A stretch of DNA of 64,000 nt, taken from an uncultured Clostridium sp. (GTDB taxonomy: Bacteria; Bacillota; Clostridia; Lachnospirales; Lachnospiraceae). Shown here piece by piece: positions 11,819-20,142 of the stretch (positions within the stretch are counted from its first letter, which is position 1; each line of letters opens with the position of its first letter). The translations under genes were made by a program, and so were the position numbers. The notes below the pieces were generated by a model. The model made no database searches, was not told the DNA's origin, and worked only from the letters and a program-made list of their open reading frames with translations. The stretch lies in assembly GCA_947575275.1 (NCBI GenBank), contig CANPMS010000001.1, positions 62,001 through 126,000 on the forward strand. Direction: 5' to 3'.

Positions 11819-13139
11819 GCCGACCTTTGAGCGGGAGCTGTGCCTTGAGATTTTGACCCAGGTGCTTGAGAAGGGCGGATATACTCATGTGGTGCTTCAC
11901 CAGGCCCTCTCAAAGTACCAGTATCTTGAGAAGCAGGATCGCGCATTCATCACGCGGGTGGTGCAGGGAACAGTGGAATACCGTCTGACCATTGACGCAG
12001 TGATTGACAGGTGTTCAAAGGTGAAAACACCAAAGCTAAAAGCTGTTATTAGAACAATTCTTCGCATGTCAGTCTATCAGATTCTGTGGATGGATCGGAT
12101 TCCTGACAGCGCTGTCTGTGACGAGGCAGTAAAGCTGGCGAAAAAACGCCGCCTTCAGGGGCTTGCCGGGTTTGTGAACGGCGTGCTGCGGACTGTCTCG
12201 AGGCAGAAGGATGAGTTTGTGTTTAATGACTGGACCATAAAGTATTCCACGCCTGACTGGATCATAGAAATGTGGAAACGCCAGTATCCTTCTGAGACGG
12301 TGGAAGGTATTCTGAGGGCATTTTTTGCCGATATGCCCACAACCGTTCGCTGCAATTTAGCACTTGCCTCTGAAAAAGAAATTTGGGAGAGTCTAAAAGT
12401 GCAGGGGGTGAGGGTAGAGAAGAACCCGCTTTTGCCGGGAACGTTTACCCTTTCCGGTTACGATTATCTTGAGAGCCTGGAGGCTTTTTCAAAGGGCTGG
12501 ATTCAGGTACAGGACGCAGGCTCGGCGCTTGTGGGAGAGATTGCTAACCCACAGCCGGGGGATAAGATTCTGGACGTATGCGGCGCGCCGGGCGGAAAGA
12601 GCCTTCACCTTGCAGATAAGCTGAGAGGCACAGGTCTTGTGGTGGTTCGGGATCTGACAGAGAAAAAAATCCGCCTTGTGGAGGATAACATTGCCCGCTC
12701 AGGATTTTCAAATATCCGTGCAGAGGTGTGGGACGCTCTGGAATTTGATTCTGCCTGGGAGGAACAGGCGGATTTGGTCATTGCAGATCTGCCGTGCTCC
12801 GGTCTGGGAGTGATTGGCAAAAAGCCTGACATTAAGTACAGGGTGACGCCAGAGGGAGTGGAGTCTCTTGTGGCATTGCAGCGTCGGATTCTCTCTGTGG
12901 TCTGGCGGTATGTGAAGCCGGGCGGAACCTTGATTTACAGTACCTGCACCATTAATCGGATGGAGAATGAAGAGCAGCGGGAATGGCTGCTTGAACATTT
13001 TCCGTTTGAGAGCCGCAGTATCAAGGCAAATATCGGTAAGGCAGTGAGAGGGGAGTGGTTAGAGGATGGATATGTTCAGCTGCTCCCGGGAAAATATCCC
13101 TGTGACGGATTCTTTATTGCGGCGTTTTGCAGAAAGTAA
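11811..13139 (+). CDS. rsmB: 16S rRNA m5C967 methyltransferase RsmB
   Basis: It methylates a cytosine in 16S rRNA using S-adenosylmethionine. An N-terminal NusB-like RNA-binding domain (about 1-140) precedes the Rossmann domain with DVCGAPGGKSLHLADKL (motif I), IADLPCSGLGVIGKKPD (motif IV, first catalytic Cys) and IYSTCTINRMENE (motif VI, second Cys). I chose ATG 11811 over the in-frame ATG-equivalent start at 11793 because GGAGGG precedes it by 10 bases and the protein then begins MTKPTFERELCLEIL. Length about 442. A minor oddity is VVVRDLTEKKIRL where most homologues carry a D/N-rich motif II, probably neutral. Confidence 0.95.
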   Translation: MTKPTFERELCLEILTQVLEKGGYTHVVLHQALSKYQYLEKQDRAFITRVVQGTVEYRLTIDAVIDRCSKVKTPKLKAVIRTILRMSVYQILWMDRIPDSAVCDEAVKLAKKRRLQGLAGFVNGVLRTVSRQKDEFVFNDWTIKYSTPDWIIEMWKRQYPSETVEGILRAFFADMPTTVRCNLALASEKEIWESLKVQGVRVEKNPLLPGTFTLSGYDYLESLEAFSKGWIQVQDAGSALVGEIANPQPGDKILDVCGAPGGKSLHLADKLRGTGLVVVRDLTEKKIRLVEDNIARSGFSNIRAEVWDALEFDSAWEEQADLVIADLPCSGLGVIGKKPDIKYRVTPEGVESLVALQRRILSVVWRYVKPGGTLIYSTCTINRMENEEQREWLLEHFPFESRSIKANIGKAVRGEWLEDGYVQLLPGKYPCDGFFIAAFCRK

Positions 13140-13175
13140 ATCGTTGACAGGAAAAGAAAAATGGATTGATGAATC

Positions 13176-14234
13176 ATGGAAAAAATCGATATAAAATCAT
13201 TATCCCTGGCTGAGCTTGAGATTGAGGTAGGAAGACTGGGGGAGAAATCCTTTCGCGCGAAACAGCTGTACCACTGGCTCCATAAGCAGCTGGTTACAGA
13301 TTTTGATGACATGACCAATCTGTCAAAGGGGTTTCGGGAGTTTTTAAAAGAACAGTTTACATTGACAACGCTCTTGGCGGTGGAAGTAAAAACGTCGCAG
13401 CTTGACGGAACGAAAAAGTTTTTGTTCCGGCTTGATGACGGCAATGTGGTAGAAAGTGTCTGGATGCAGTATCATCATGGTAATTCGGTATGTATCTCTT
13501 CTCAGGTAGGCTGCCGAATGGGATGCAGATTCTGCGCTTCTACTTTAGACGGGCTGGAGCGGAACTTAGAGCCGTCAGAGATGCTGGATCAGATTTACCG
13601 GATTCAGGCGATGACGGGGGAGCGGGTTTCCAATATCGTGGTGATGGGCTCCGGTGAACCTCTTGACAATTACGATAATGTGCTGAAATTCCTTCGAATG
13701 GTGTCTGATAAAAACGGTCTGAATATCAGCCAGCGGAATATTACAGTGTCCACCTGCGGCATTGTGCCGGGGATTTTAAAGCTGGCCGGCGAGGAGCTGC
13801 AGATCACCCTTGCACTTTCTCTTCACGCGCCGAATGATGAGGTTCGCAGGTCTCTGATGCCCATTGCAAACCGCTATGGGCTTTCAGAGGTGCTTGAGGC
13901 CTGCCGGATTTACTGCCAGAGAACGGGACGGCGTTTGACATTCGAGTATAGTTTGGTCAGCGGCGTCAATGATGATTTGGGTGAGGCGAGACAGCTGGCA
14001 GAGCTCCTTAAAAATATGCACGGGCATATTAATCTGATTCCGGTCAACCCCATTAAAGAACGGGATTTCAGGCAGTCTGACCGGAGGAGGATTCAGGAAT
14101 TTAAGCAATATCTGGAAAGGAATGGTCTGAATGTTACCGTAAGGAGAGAGATGGGGCGTGATATAGATGGCGCCTGCGGACAGCTTAGGAAGCATTTTCT
14201 TGATTCTGAGAAAGAAGAGAAAAAAGGAGGTTGA
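13176..14234 (+). CDS. rlmN: Dual-specificity RNA methyltransferase RlmN
   Basis: A radical-SAM enzyme that makes 2-methyladenosine in 23S rRNA (A2503) and in some tRNAs. The iron-sulfur motif CRMGCRFCAS lies near residues 113-122. GSGEPLDNYDNV and SLHAPNDEVRRSLMPIANRY are SAM-binding and core signatures. The two catalytic cysteines are represented by the CGQLRKH stretch near the C-terminus and the central Cys of the radical-SAM fold. Length 352, normal. Ribosome-binding site is weak; the gap to rsmB is 36 bases. Confidence 0.96.
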   Translation: MEKIDIKSLSLAELEIEVGRLGEKSFRAKQLYHWLHKQLVTDFDDMTNLSKGFREFLKEQFTLTTLLAVEVKTSQLDGTKKFLFRLDDGNVVESVWMQYHHGNSVCISSQVGCRMGCRFCASTLDGLERNLEPSEMLDQIYRIQAMTGERVSNIVVMGSGEPLDNYDNVLKFLRMVSDKNGLNISQRNITVSTCGIVPGILKLAGEELQITLALSLHAPNDEVRRSLMPIANRYGLSEVLEACRIYCQRTGRRLTFEYSLVSGVNDDLGEARQLAELLKNMHGHINLIPVNPIKERDFRQSDRRRIQEFKQYLERNGLNVTVRREMGRDIDGACGQLRKHFLDSEKEEKKGG

Positions 14235-14240
14235 GGGAGG

Positions 14241-14984
14241 ATGGAAGCGTATGCGATTACAGATGTGGGGATGAACCGCAGCACGAACCAGGATTATATC
14301 TTTGCCTCAACGATGCCGTTAGGGTCACTCAGTAATCTGTTTATTGTGGCAGATGGAATGGGCGGACACAAGGCGGGGGATTTTGCATCTCGCTTTATCG
14401 TGGAACGGCTTGTGGAATTTTTTGCACAGGAGTACCCGGACAAGGACATACATGGAATCCTGAAGGAGGGAATCCGGAAAGTGAATCTGGAGCTCTATGA
14501 GGAGGCAAGATCCAACTCTGACCTTCGTGGAACGGGCAGTACCCTTGTGGTGGCAACGGTTAAGGGGAATGTGCTTTATGTGGCAAATATAGGGGACAGC
14601 AGGCTGTATCTGCTCCGTGGGGAACTGGAACAGATTACGAAGGATCACTCCTATGTGGAGGAGCTGGTTGCCATGGGAAGAATGAAGCGCGGCAGCCATG
14701 ACTATCAGGAAAAAAAGAATATTATCACTCGTGCAGTAGGCGCGGCAAGGGAAGTGGAGGCTGATCTGTTTGCCCTGAAGCTGAAAAATGATGATTACAT
14801 ACTGATGTGCTCTGACGGTCTCAGCAACATGGTAGATGAGTTTGAAATGGAATACATTATCCGCTCAGAGGAAGGGATCGAAGGGAAAGCCAAAGCGCTG
14901 GTTGAGGCGGCAAACTGGAATGGCGGCGTTGATAATATTTCTGTTATCATAATAGAGCCTCAGATAAGCGAGGTGGGCTTATGA
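14241..14984 (+). CDS. prpC: PP2C-type Ser/Thr phosphatase (PrpC/Stp)
   Basis: This manganese-dependent phosphatase reverses phosphorylation by the PASTA kinase encoded next. Metal-site motifs are ADGMGGHKAGDFAS (about 34-47), GTGSTLVVATV, ANIGDSRLYLLR, and MCSDGLSNMV near residue 195, with VDNISVI close to the end. The 247-residue length is typical of Stp/PrpC. AAAGGAGG stands 10 bases upstream. The stop overlaps the kinase start by four bases (ATGA), so phosphatase and kinase are translationally coupled, as in Bacillus and staphylococci. Confidence 0.96.
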   Translation: MEAYAITDVGMNRSTNQDYIFASTMPLGSLSNLFIVADGMGGHKAGDFASRFIVERLVEFFAQEYPDKDIHGILKEGIRKVNLELYEEARSNSDLRGTGSTLVVATVKGNVLYVANIGDSRLYLLRGELEQITKDHSYVEELVAMGRMKRGSHDYQEKKNIITRAVGAAREVEADLFALKLKNDDYILMCSDGLSNMVDEFEMEYIIRSEEGIEGKAKALVEAANWNGGVDNISVIIIEPQISEVGL

Positions 14985-17122
14985 TACTGAGAGCAGGAAC
15001 GTTTTTGCAGGATCGTTATGAAATTCTGGAGCAGATAGGCTCCGGCGGCATGTCTGTGGTGTATAAGGCAAAATGCCATAAGCTGAACCGTTTGGTGGCA
15101 ATCAAGGTTCTGAAGGAGGAGTTTTGCAACGACAGTAATTTTGTCAGTAAGTTTAAGATGGAGGCGCAGGCGGCTGCTGGTTTGTCTCATCCGAATATTG
15201 TCAGCGTTTATGACGTTATGGATGAGGGAAACATCCATTATATTGTTATGGAGCTGATTGAGGGGATTACCTTAAAAAGTTACATTGCAAAAAAGGAAAA
15301 GCTGGAGATTAAAGAGAGTATTGGCATTGCGATTCAGGTGGCGCAGGGTATTGCGGCCGCTCATGAGCAGCATATTATCCATCGGGATATTAAGCCTCAG
15401 AATATGATTATTTCCAAAGACGGAAAGGTGAAGGTTGCAGACTTTGGAATTGCCCGTGCAGTGTCGGAGCAGACTTTAAACTCTACGGCTATGGGCTCTG
15501 TCCATTATATTTCTCCGGAACAGGCCAGAGGCGGTTTTAGTGACGAGCGTAGTGATATTTATTCTCTGGGCGTCACGATGTACGAGATGGTGACTGGGCG
15601 CGTGCCATTTAAGGGGGAGAACACCGTTTCCATTGCTCTTGCACATTTGGAGGACGCGGTTGTGCCGCCCAGCGTGTACAACAAGGATATATCGGCAGGA
15701 TTGGAGCAGATTATTTTAAAGTGCATGGAAAAGAAGCCGGAGTGGCGTTATGCCAGCGCCAACGATGTGATCGCCGATTTGCGCGGAGTCTTAATTCATC
15801 CAGATGGCAGTGAACTGAATGGATTGGCATCCAGCCGCGGTCTCGATGGGGAGACGGTTCAGTTAAGCAGTGAGGAGCTGGCTCAAATTAAGGAGCGCAA
15901 AGGGACGGATTTGAGGAGAAATCCGGCGCGGGAGTACCAGGAGGAGGCAGTTACTAGAAAACCCTGCCAGTCTGACCGGGAGCCGGAAATATCTTTGCAG
16001 AATGAGCAGGATGAAGTCAATCCCCACATTGAGCGTCTTATGGCAGGCGCGGGGATTGTAGCGGCAATCATTATTGTGTCTATCCTGATTGCAGTGTTCC
16101 TGAGACTGGGAGGTCTGTTCCAGTCCGGTTCGGGAACTCTGAAAAGAAACCCGAAAGAATCTGATGAGATAACCACACTTTTGCAGGGCTCTTCTGATTT
16201 GAAGGATACGGAAGTGTATATGCCGGGTTTGAAAGGATTGACAGAGGATGAGGCGCAGAGCCGTCTGAAGGAAAGTTTCCTTACAATGAAGCGGAGCTAT
16301 GAGTATTTCGATGATATAGAGAAGGGTCTGGTGGTGTCCCAGGATCCGGAACAGGGCGAAGTAGCGCTAAAAGGCGGTTATGTGAATGTGGTCATAAGCA
16401 ACGGTTCTGATAAAATTAGTCTGGCAGAGCTGGGAATCGGCAAGCTTGACGGAGAAGCGGCAAAGAGTCTTCTTGAGGAGAAAGATATTAATGTGATGAT
16501 TGTTCAAGAGGAAAGTGAGATTATAGAGAAAGGAAAAATTCTGCGCTATGAGCCGGAGCTTGTACCGGAGGGAGGCACTGCAACGCTTTATATCAGCAGC
16601 GGCCCCCATGTGGATATGGCAGCAGTTCCTTATCTGGTGGGAAAACCGGAGGAGGAGGCCATTGCCCTTCTTACAGAGAACGGGCTGCTTCCGGGAGATA
16701 CTGAGGCGGAGCCCAGCGACACGGTTGCCCGCGGACTTATCATTAGCCAGGAAATCAAAACAGGAACCCAGGTGGAGCCGGGAACCAGAGTGAACTATGT
16801 TATTAGCAGCGGTCAGGAGGCACGCCATCAGCGTTATGTGGCATCTATCAACCAGGTCTATGACTTGAGCAGCCTGATCGGACCGGGAGCGGGAACCAGC
16901 AGCGTGACTTTGATGATCCGGCTGCGTCAGGGAACTGTGCATGAGCCTCATTATAAGATTCTTACTCAGGCAACATCCATAAAGGGTGATGTGCTTTTGC
17001 CGGTCAGCTTCACCAGTATTGAGAGCATTGATGGAACAGATCAAGGAGAATTGGAGATTGTGGATGTGGATTCAGGACAGGTGGTTCAGTCGTATCCGCT
17101 CACGTTCTTCCCGATGGATTAG
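14981..17122 (+). CDS. prkC: PASTA-domain Ser/Thr protein kinase PrkC
   Basis: A membrane receptor kinase that senses muropeptides or lipid II and phosphorylates proteins of cell-wall growth, translation and spore germination. The kinase domain (about 10-275) has GSGGMSVVY, the ATP-binding Lys in VAIKVLKEEF, HRDIKPQNMI, DFGIAR, and APE-like SPEQARGG. One membrane helix near residues 352-372 (IVAAIIIVSILIAVFL) separates it from three PASTA repeats (about 405-610). A C-terminal beta-rich tail of about 90 residues follows. At 713 residues it is in the range for the family. It is coupled to prpC and followed by rsgA, a known phosphorylation target in Bacillus. Confidence 0.96.
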   Translation: MILRAGTFLQDRYEILEQIGSGGMSVVYKAKCHKLNRLVAIKVLKEEFCNDSNFVSKFKMEAQAAAGLSHPNIVSVYDVMDEGNIHYIVMELIEGITLKSYIAKKEKLEIKESIGIAIQVAQGIAAAHEQHIIHRDIKPQNMIISKDGKVKVADFGIARAVSEQTLNSTAMGSVHYISPEQARGGFSDERSDIYSLGVTMYEMVTGRVPFKGENTVSIALAHLEDAVVPPSVYNKDISAGLEQIILKCMEKKPEWRYASANDVIADLRGVLIHPDGSELNGLASSRGLDGETVQLSSEELAQIKERKGTDLRRNPAREYQEEAVTRKPCQSDREPEISLQNEQDEVNPHIERLMAGAGIVAAIIIVSILIAVFLRLGGLFQSGSGTLKRNPKESDEITTLLQGSSDLKDTEVYMPGLKGLTEDEAQSRLKESFLTMKRSYEYFDDIEKGLVVSQDPEQGEVALKGGYVNVVISNGSDKISLAELGIGKLDGEAAKSLLEEKDINVMIVQEESEIIEKGKILRYEPELVPEGGTATLYISSGPHVDMAAVPYLVGKPEEEAIALLTENGLLPGDTEAEPSDTVARGLIISQEIKTGTQVEPGTRVNYVISSGQEARHQRYVASINQVYDLSSLIGPGAGTSSVTLMIRLRQGTVHEPHYKILTQATSIKGDVLLPVSFTSIESIDGTDQGELEIVDVDSGQVVQSYPLTFFPMD

Positions 17123-17134
17123 CAGGTCGAGTAT

Positions 17135-18016
17135 ATGACAGGAAAGATTATTAAAGGAATTGCAGGGTTTTATTATGTTCATAACGGACGGGACAGAGTG
17201 TATGCCTGCCGTGCAAAGGGGATTTTCCGCAACCGTGGAATCAAGCCGGTAGTTGGAGATGACGTAGCGTTCACAGTACTGGATGAGGAGGCTCTTGAGG
17301 GCAATATTGACCAGATTCTCCCACGAAGAAATGTTCTGGTCCGCCCGGCTTCTGCCAATGTAGATCAGGCGCTGGTAGTGTTTGCGATTGCCCGTCCTGA
17401 ACCGAATTTGAATCTTCTTGACCGCTTTCTGATTATGATGGAAGCGCAGGAGATTCCGGTGACAATCTGTTTTAACAAAATTGATTTGGCACATGAGGGA
17501 AAGCGAGAGGAATACGAGAGTATTTACAAGGGCGCGGGCTATCCGGTCATGTTTGTCAGCGTGCTTCATGATTCCGGTGTGGAGCAGCTGCGAGGGTTTT
17601 TGAGAGGAAAAACCACGATCCTTGCCGGTCCCTCCGGCGTGGGAAAGTCGTCCCTAACAAATCTTCTTCAGCCGGAAGCGTCAATGGAGACAGGGGCAAT
17701 CAGTGAGAAAATCCAGCGTGGAAAGCACACGACCCGTCATGCAGAGCTGTTCTGTGTGGAGGAGGATACCTATCTGATGGACACGCCGGGATTTTCCTCT
17801 ATGTATCTGGAGGAGATTGAGGCGAACCGGCTCAAATACTATTTTCCTGAGTTTGAGGCATTTGAGCCGGAATGCCGTTTTGGTGCGGATTGCGTTCACA
17901 TCGGTGAGCCGGATTGTGGTGTGAAAGCAGCGCTTCTTCGTGGGGCGGTGAGCCGGAGCCGATATGACAACTATGGTCTTTTGTACCAGGAGTTAAAGAA
18001 TAGAAAAAAATATTGA
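17135..18016 (+). CDS. rsgA: Ribosome small-subunit GTPase RsgA
   Basis: RsgA checks late 30S maturation. It has an N-terminal OB domain, then a circularly permuted GTPase in which G4 (CFNKIDL, about 112-118) precedes G1 (GPSGVGKSSL, about 166-175) and G3 (DTPGFSS, about 216). The C-terminal zinc module CRFGADCVHIGEPDCGV is at about 247-263. 293 residues is normal. The start lies 12 bases after prkC. rpe follows with a 20-base gap. Start choice is supported by the GGTCGAG-like site only weakly, but the family N-terminus fits. Confidence 0.96.
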   Translation: MTGKIIKGIAGFYYVHNGRDRVYACRAKGIFRNRGIKPVVGDDVAFTVLDEEALEGNIDQILPRRNVLVRPASANVDQALVVFAIARPEPNLNLLDRFLIMMEAQEIPVTICFNKIDLAHEGKREEYESIYKGAGYPVMFVSVLHDSGVEQLRGFLRGKTTILAGPSGVGKSSLTNLLQPEASMETGAISEKIQRGKHTTRHAELFCVEEDTYLMDTPGFSSMYLEEIEANRLKYYFPEFEAFEPECRFGADCVHIGEPDCGVKAALLRGAVSRSRYDNYGLLYQELKNRKKY

Positions 18017-18036
18017 TACGTTGGAGGAAAACGGAT

Positions 18037-18699
18037 ATGTATATTCTGGCGCCGTCGATCTTGTCGGCAGATTTTGGAAAACTTAGGGAACAGGTAGAAT
18101 TGGTGGACTCTGCTGGAGCCGGGTATATCCACATTGACGTGATGGATGGTATGTTTGTCCCATCGATTACACTGGGGATGCCGGTCATAAAGAGCATTCG
18201 TCCTTGTACCCATAAGGTGTTTGATGTGCATATGATGGTTCAGGAGCCGGGGCGTTATGTGGAGGCGATGAAGGAGGCGGGAGCCGATGTGCTCAGCGTT
18301 CATCAGGAGGCTTGTGTCCATCTGGATCGCACGATTGCGCAGATTAAAAGTTTTGGCATGAAAGCTGGAGTTGTTTTGAATCCTGCCACTCCGGTGGAAG
18401 CTCTCTCCTGTGTGCTGGATCAGGTTGATATGGTGCTCCTTATGACTGTAAATCCAGGATTCGGAGGTCAGAAGTTTATCCCCTATACTCTGGACAAGGT
18501 GAGAAAACTGCGAAGAATGGCTGATGAGCGGGGGCTGCACCTTGATATTCAGGTAGACGGAGGAATTAATTTGTCGAATGTGCGCCAGGTGCTGGATGCA
18601 GGAGCCAACATTATTGTGGCGGGCTCTGCTGTGTACGACGGCGACATTTTATCCAATGTGCAGTCATTTTTATCTGTATTTGAGGAAATGAAGAAATGA
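18037..18699 (+). CDS. rpe: Ribulose-phosphate 3-epimerase
   Basis: It interconverts ribulose-5-phosphate and xylulose-5-phosphate in the pentose phosphate pathway. The TIM barrel shows APSILSADF at the start, HIDVMDGMFVP, HMMVQEP, VNPGFGGQKF and VDGGINLSN, with the metal-binding His and Asp residues. ATG 18037 is chosen over the in-frame ATG at 18013 because TTGGAGGAAA stands at 18021-18030; the earlier codon overlaps rsgA. Length about 220. Its stop overlaps the start of thiN by four bases. Confidence 0.96.
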   Translation: MYILAPSILSADFGKLREQVELVDSAGAGYIHIDVMDGMFVPSITLGMPVIKSIRPCTHKVFDVHMMVQEPGRYVEAMKEAGADVLSVHQEACVHLDRTIAQIKSFGMKAGVVLNPATPVEALSCVLDQVDMVLLMTVNPGFGGQKFIPYTLDKVRKLRRMADERGLHLDIQVDGGINLSNVRQVLDAGANIIVAGSAVYDGDILSNVQSFLSVFEEMKK

Positions 18700-19367
18700 G
18701 AAGCTGTCTGATTGTGACAGGCGGAAGGCTGGATATGGCTTTCGCCCGGTGTTTTCTCAATGATGAAACGTTTGATAAAGTAATTGCAGTGGATGCAGGA
18801 CTTGAGGCGGCAGAGAAACTGGGAATTGTGCCTGACTATGTGGTAGGGGATTTTGACACTGTTTCAGATGCTGTTGTGGAATACTTTAAAAGATTTCCCT
18901 TTATTGTTTGGAAACATCACAAGCCGGAGAAGAATGAGACTGACACGGAGCTTGCAAGGAGTCTGGCGCTCACGTTGCACTGTACAAGAATCGTGTTTCT
19001 CGGCGCCACAGGTGGAAGGTTGGATCATATGCTGGGGAATATCCATGCGCTGAAGGGGTGTATGGAGCATGGAATTGACGCCTCACTGGTGGACAGGCAG
19101 AACAGACTGTACCTTCTTGATAAGGGAAAGACCTTTAAGCGCTCGTCCCTGTGGGGAAGCTATGTGTCCTTTCTTCCGTACTCGGATAAGGTGACGGGGA
19201 TTACTCTTGAAGGGTTTAAGTATCCTCTGAACCGCAAGGATCTTCAAAAGGGAGAGGAAGTGGGACTGTGTATCAGTAATGAGCTGACAGGGGATTGTGC
19301 AGTTTTAAATTTTGAGACTGGTATTCTTCTTTGTGTGGAATCTAAAGATGAAAACTGGACTGGTTAA
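18696..19367 (+). CDS. thiN: Thiamine pyrophosphokinase
   Basis: It converts thiamine to thiamine diphosphate with ATP. Key stretches are IAVDAGLEAAEKLG, PDYVVGDFDT (nucleotide-binding Asp cluster, about 45-55), NETDTELA and GATGGRLDHMLGNI (thiamine site, about 107-120). Length 223 matches bacterial ThiN. The ATGA overlap with rpe shows translational coupling. The next gene is an ECF-type vitamin transporter component, so import and activation of thiamine may be neighbours. Confidence 0.95.
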   Translation: MRSCLIVTGGRLDMAFARCFLNDETFDKVIAVDAGLEAAEKLGIVPDYVVGDFDTVSDAVVEYFKRFPFIVWKHHKPEKNETDTELARSLALTLHCTRIVFLGATGGRLDHMLGNIHALKGCMEHGIDASLVDRQNRLYLLDKGKTFKRSSLWGSYVSFLPYSDKVTGITLEGFKYPLNRKDLQKGEEVGLCISNELTGDCAVLNFETGILLCVESKDENWTG

Positions 19368-19449
19368 AAAGAAAGAAACTGGATATTTATAACACTCCAC
19401 TTTGGTGCTATGATGGTGAAAATCAACAAGCAGAAAAGGAGAGCATGTT

Positions 19450-20046
19450 ATGGAAATCAGAAAAAATGATAAGGTTTATAAGCTGGTACTTACGGCTCTG
19501 ATGGCAGCGTTGTGCTATGTGGCATTCACCTACTTGAAAATTCCGATTCCCACTTTTGGCGGAGATTATGTGGCGCTTCATATCGGAAACGCCTTCTGTG
19601 TGCTGGCAGCTTTGCTTCTGGGCGGCGTTTACGGAGGGATTGCAGGCTCTCTGGGAATGACCATCGCCGATCTTCTTGACCCAATCTATATTACCAGCGC
19701 CCCAAAAACGTTTATCTTAAAGCTCTGCATCGGTCTGATTGCCGGCTTTGTGGCTCATAAGATTGCCCACATTACAGAGGAACATGACGGGAGATATATC
19801 TTCAAGTGGTCGCTGATTGCCTCTATCGCAGGACTGGGCTTTAATGTGATTATGGATCCGATCGTGGGATATTTTTATAAGAACTTTATCCTGGGCGTTC
19901 AGTCCGATGCCGCAAAGATTATGTCTACCTGGGCAGCAGGCGTGACGTTTATGAATGCCGTTGCAGGAACGATTGTAGTGGTGGCGGTTTACATAGCAGT
20001 CCGCCCCGTGTTAAAGAAAGCGGGACTGTTTTTGAGGATTTCTTAA
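19450..20046 (+). CDS. ECF transporter S component (vitamin-type)
   Basis: A membrane substrate-binding subunit of an energy-coupling-factor importer. The 198 residues hold about five to six hydrophobic segments. N-terminal ALMAALCYVAFTYLKIPIP and the Gly-rich GGVYGGIAGSLGMTIADLLDP stretch are typical of the ECF S-component fold. The substrate is not shown by sequence; thiN just upstream suggests thiamine or its pyrimidine precursor, and related proteins are thought to carry pyridoxine or riboflavin. AAAAGGAGA lies about 10 bases before the ATG. No TPP, FMN or other riboswitch fits the 82-base gap. No ATPase or T subunit is encoded nearby, so a shared ECF module elsewhere would be needed. Confidence 0.8.
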   Translation: MEIRKNDKVYKLVLTALMAALCYVAFTYLKIPIPTFGGDYVALHIGNAFCVLAALLLGGVYGGIAGSLGMTIADLLDPIYITSAPKTFILKLCIGLIAGFVAHKIAHITEEHDGRYIFKWSLIASIAGLGFNVIMDPIVGYFYKNFILGVQSDAAKIMSTWAAGVTFMNAVAGTIVVVAVYIAVRPVLKKAGLFLRIS

Positions 20047-20067
20047 AAAGTCTTTTAATCTATGTAA

Positions 20068-20104
20068 AAATGTAGTATAATCTGGAAATGATTATACTAC
20101 ATTT
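20068..20104. promoter_or_regulatory. Perfect 14-bp inverted repeat covering the serS -10 box
   Basis: The arms AAATGTAGTATAAT (20068-20081) and ATTATACTACATTT (20091-20104) are exact reverse complements with a 9-base spacer CTGGAAATG. TATAAT occurs on the + strand at 20076-20081 and again on the - strand at 20096-20091. The element lies 39 bases before serS. It could be an operator, a pair of back-to-back promoters, or an AT-rich hairpin ending the ECF transcript; the low GC argues against a plain terminator. Confidence 0.6.
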
Positions 20105-20142
20105 ATTTTTGCGTCGGAAATGGACGTGCACAGGAGGAAGAA

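Noticed and set aside
19368..19449. TPP or other riboswitch before the ECF component
   Set aside because: The gap is 82 bases and lacks the conserved CUGAGA-type core and a terminator.
20047..20142. T-box leader for serS
   Set aside because: Only 96 bases separate the genes and no T-box or specifier-like loop is present.
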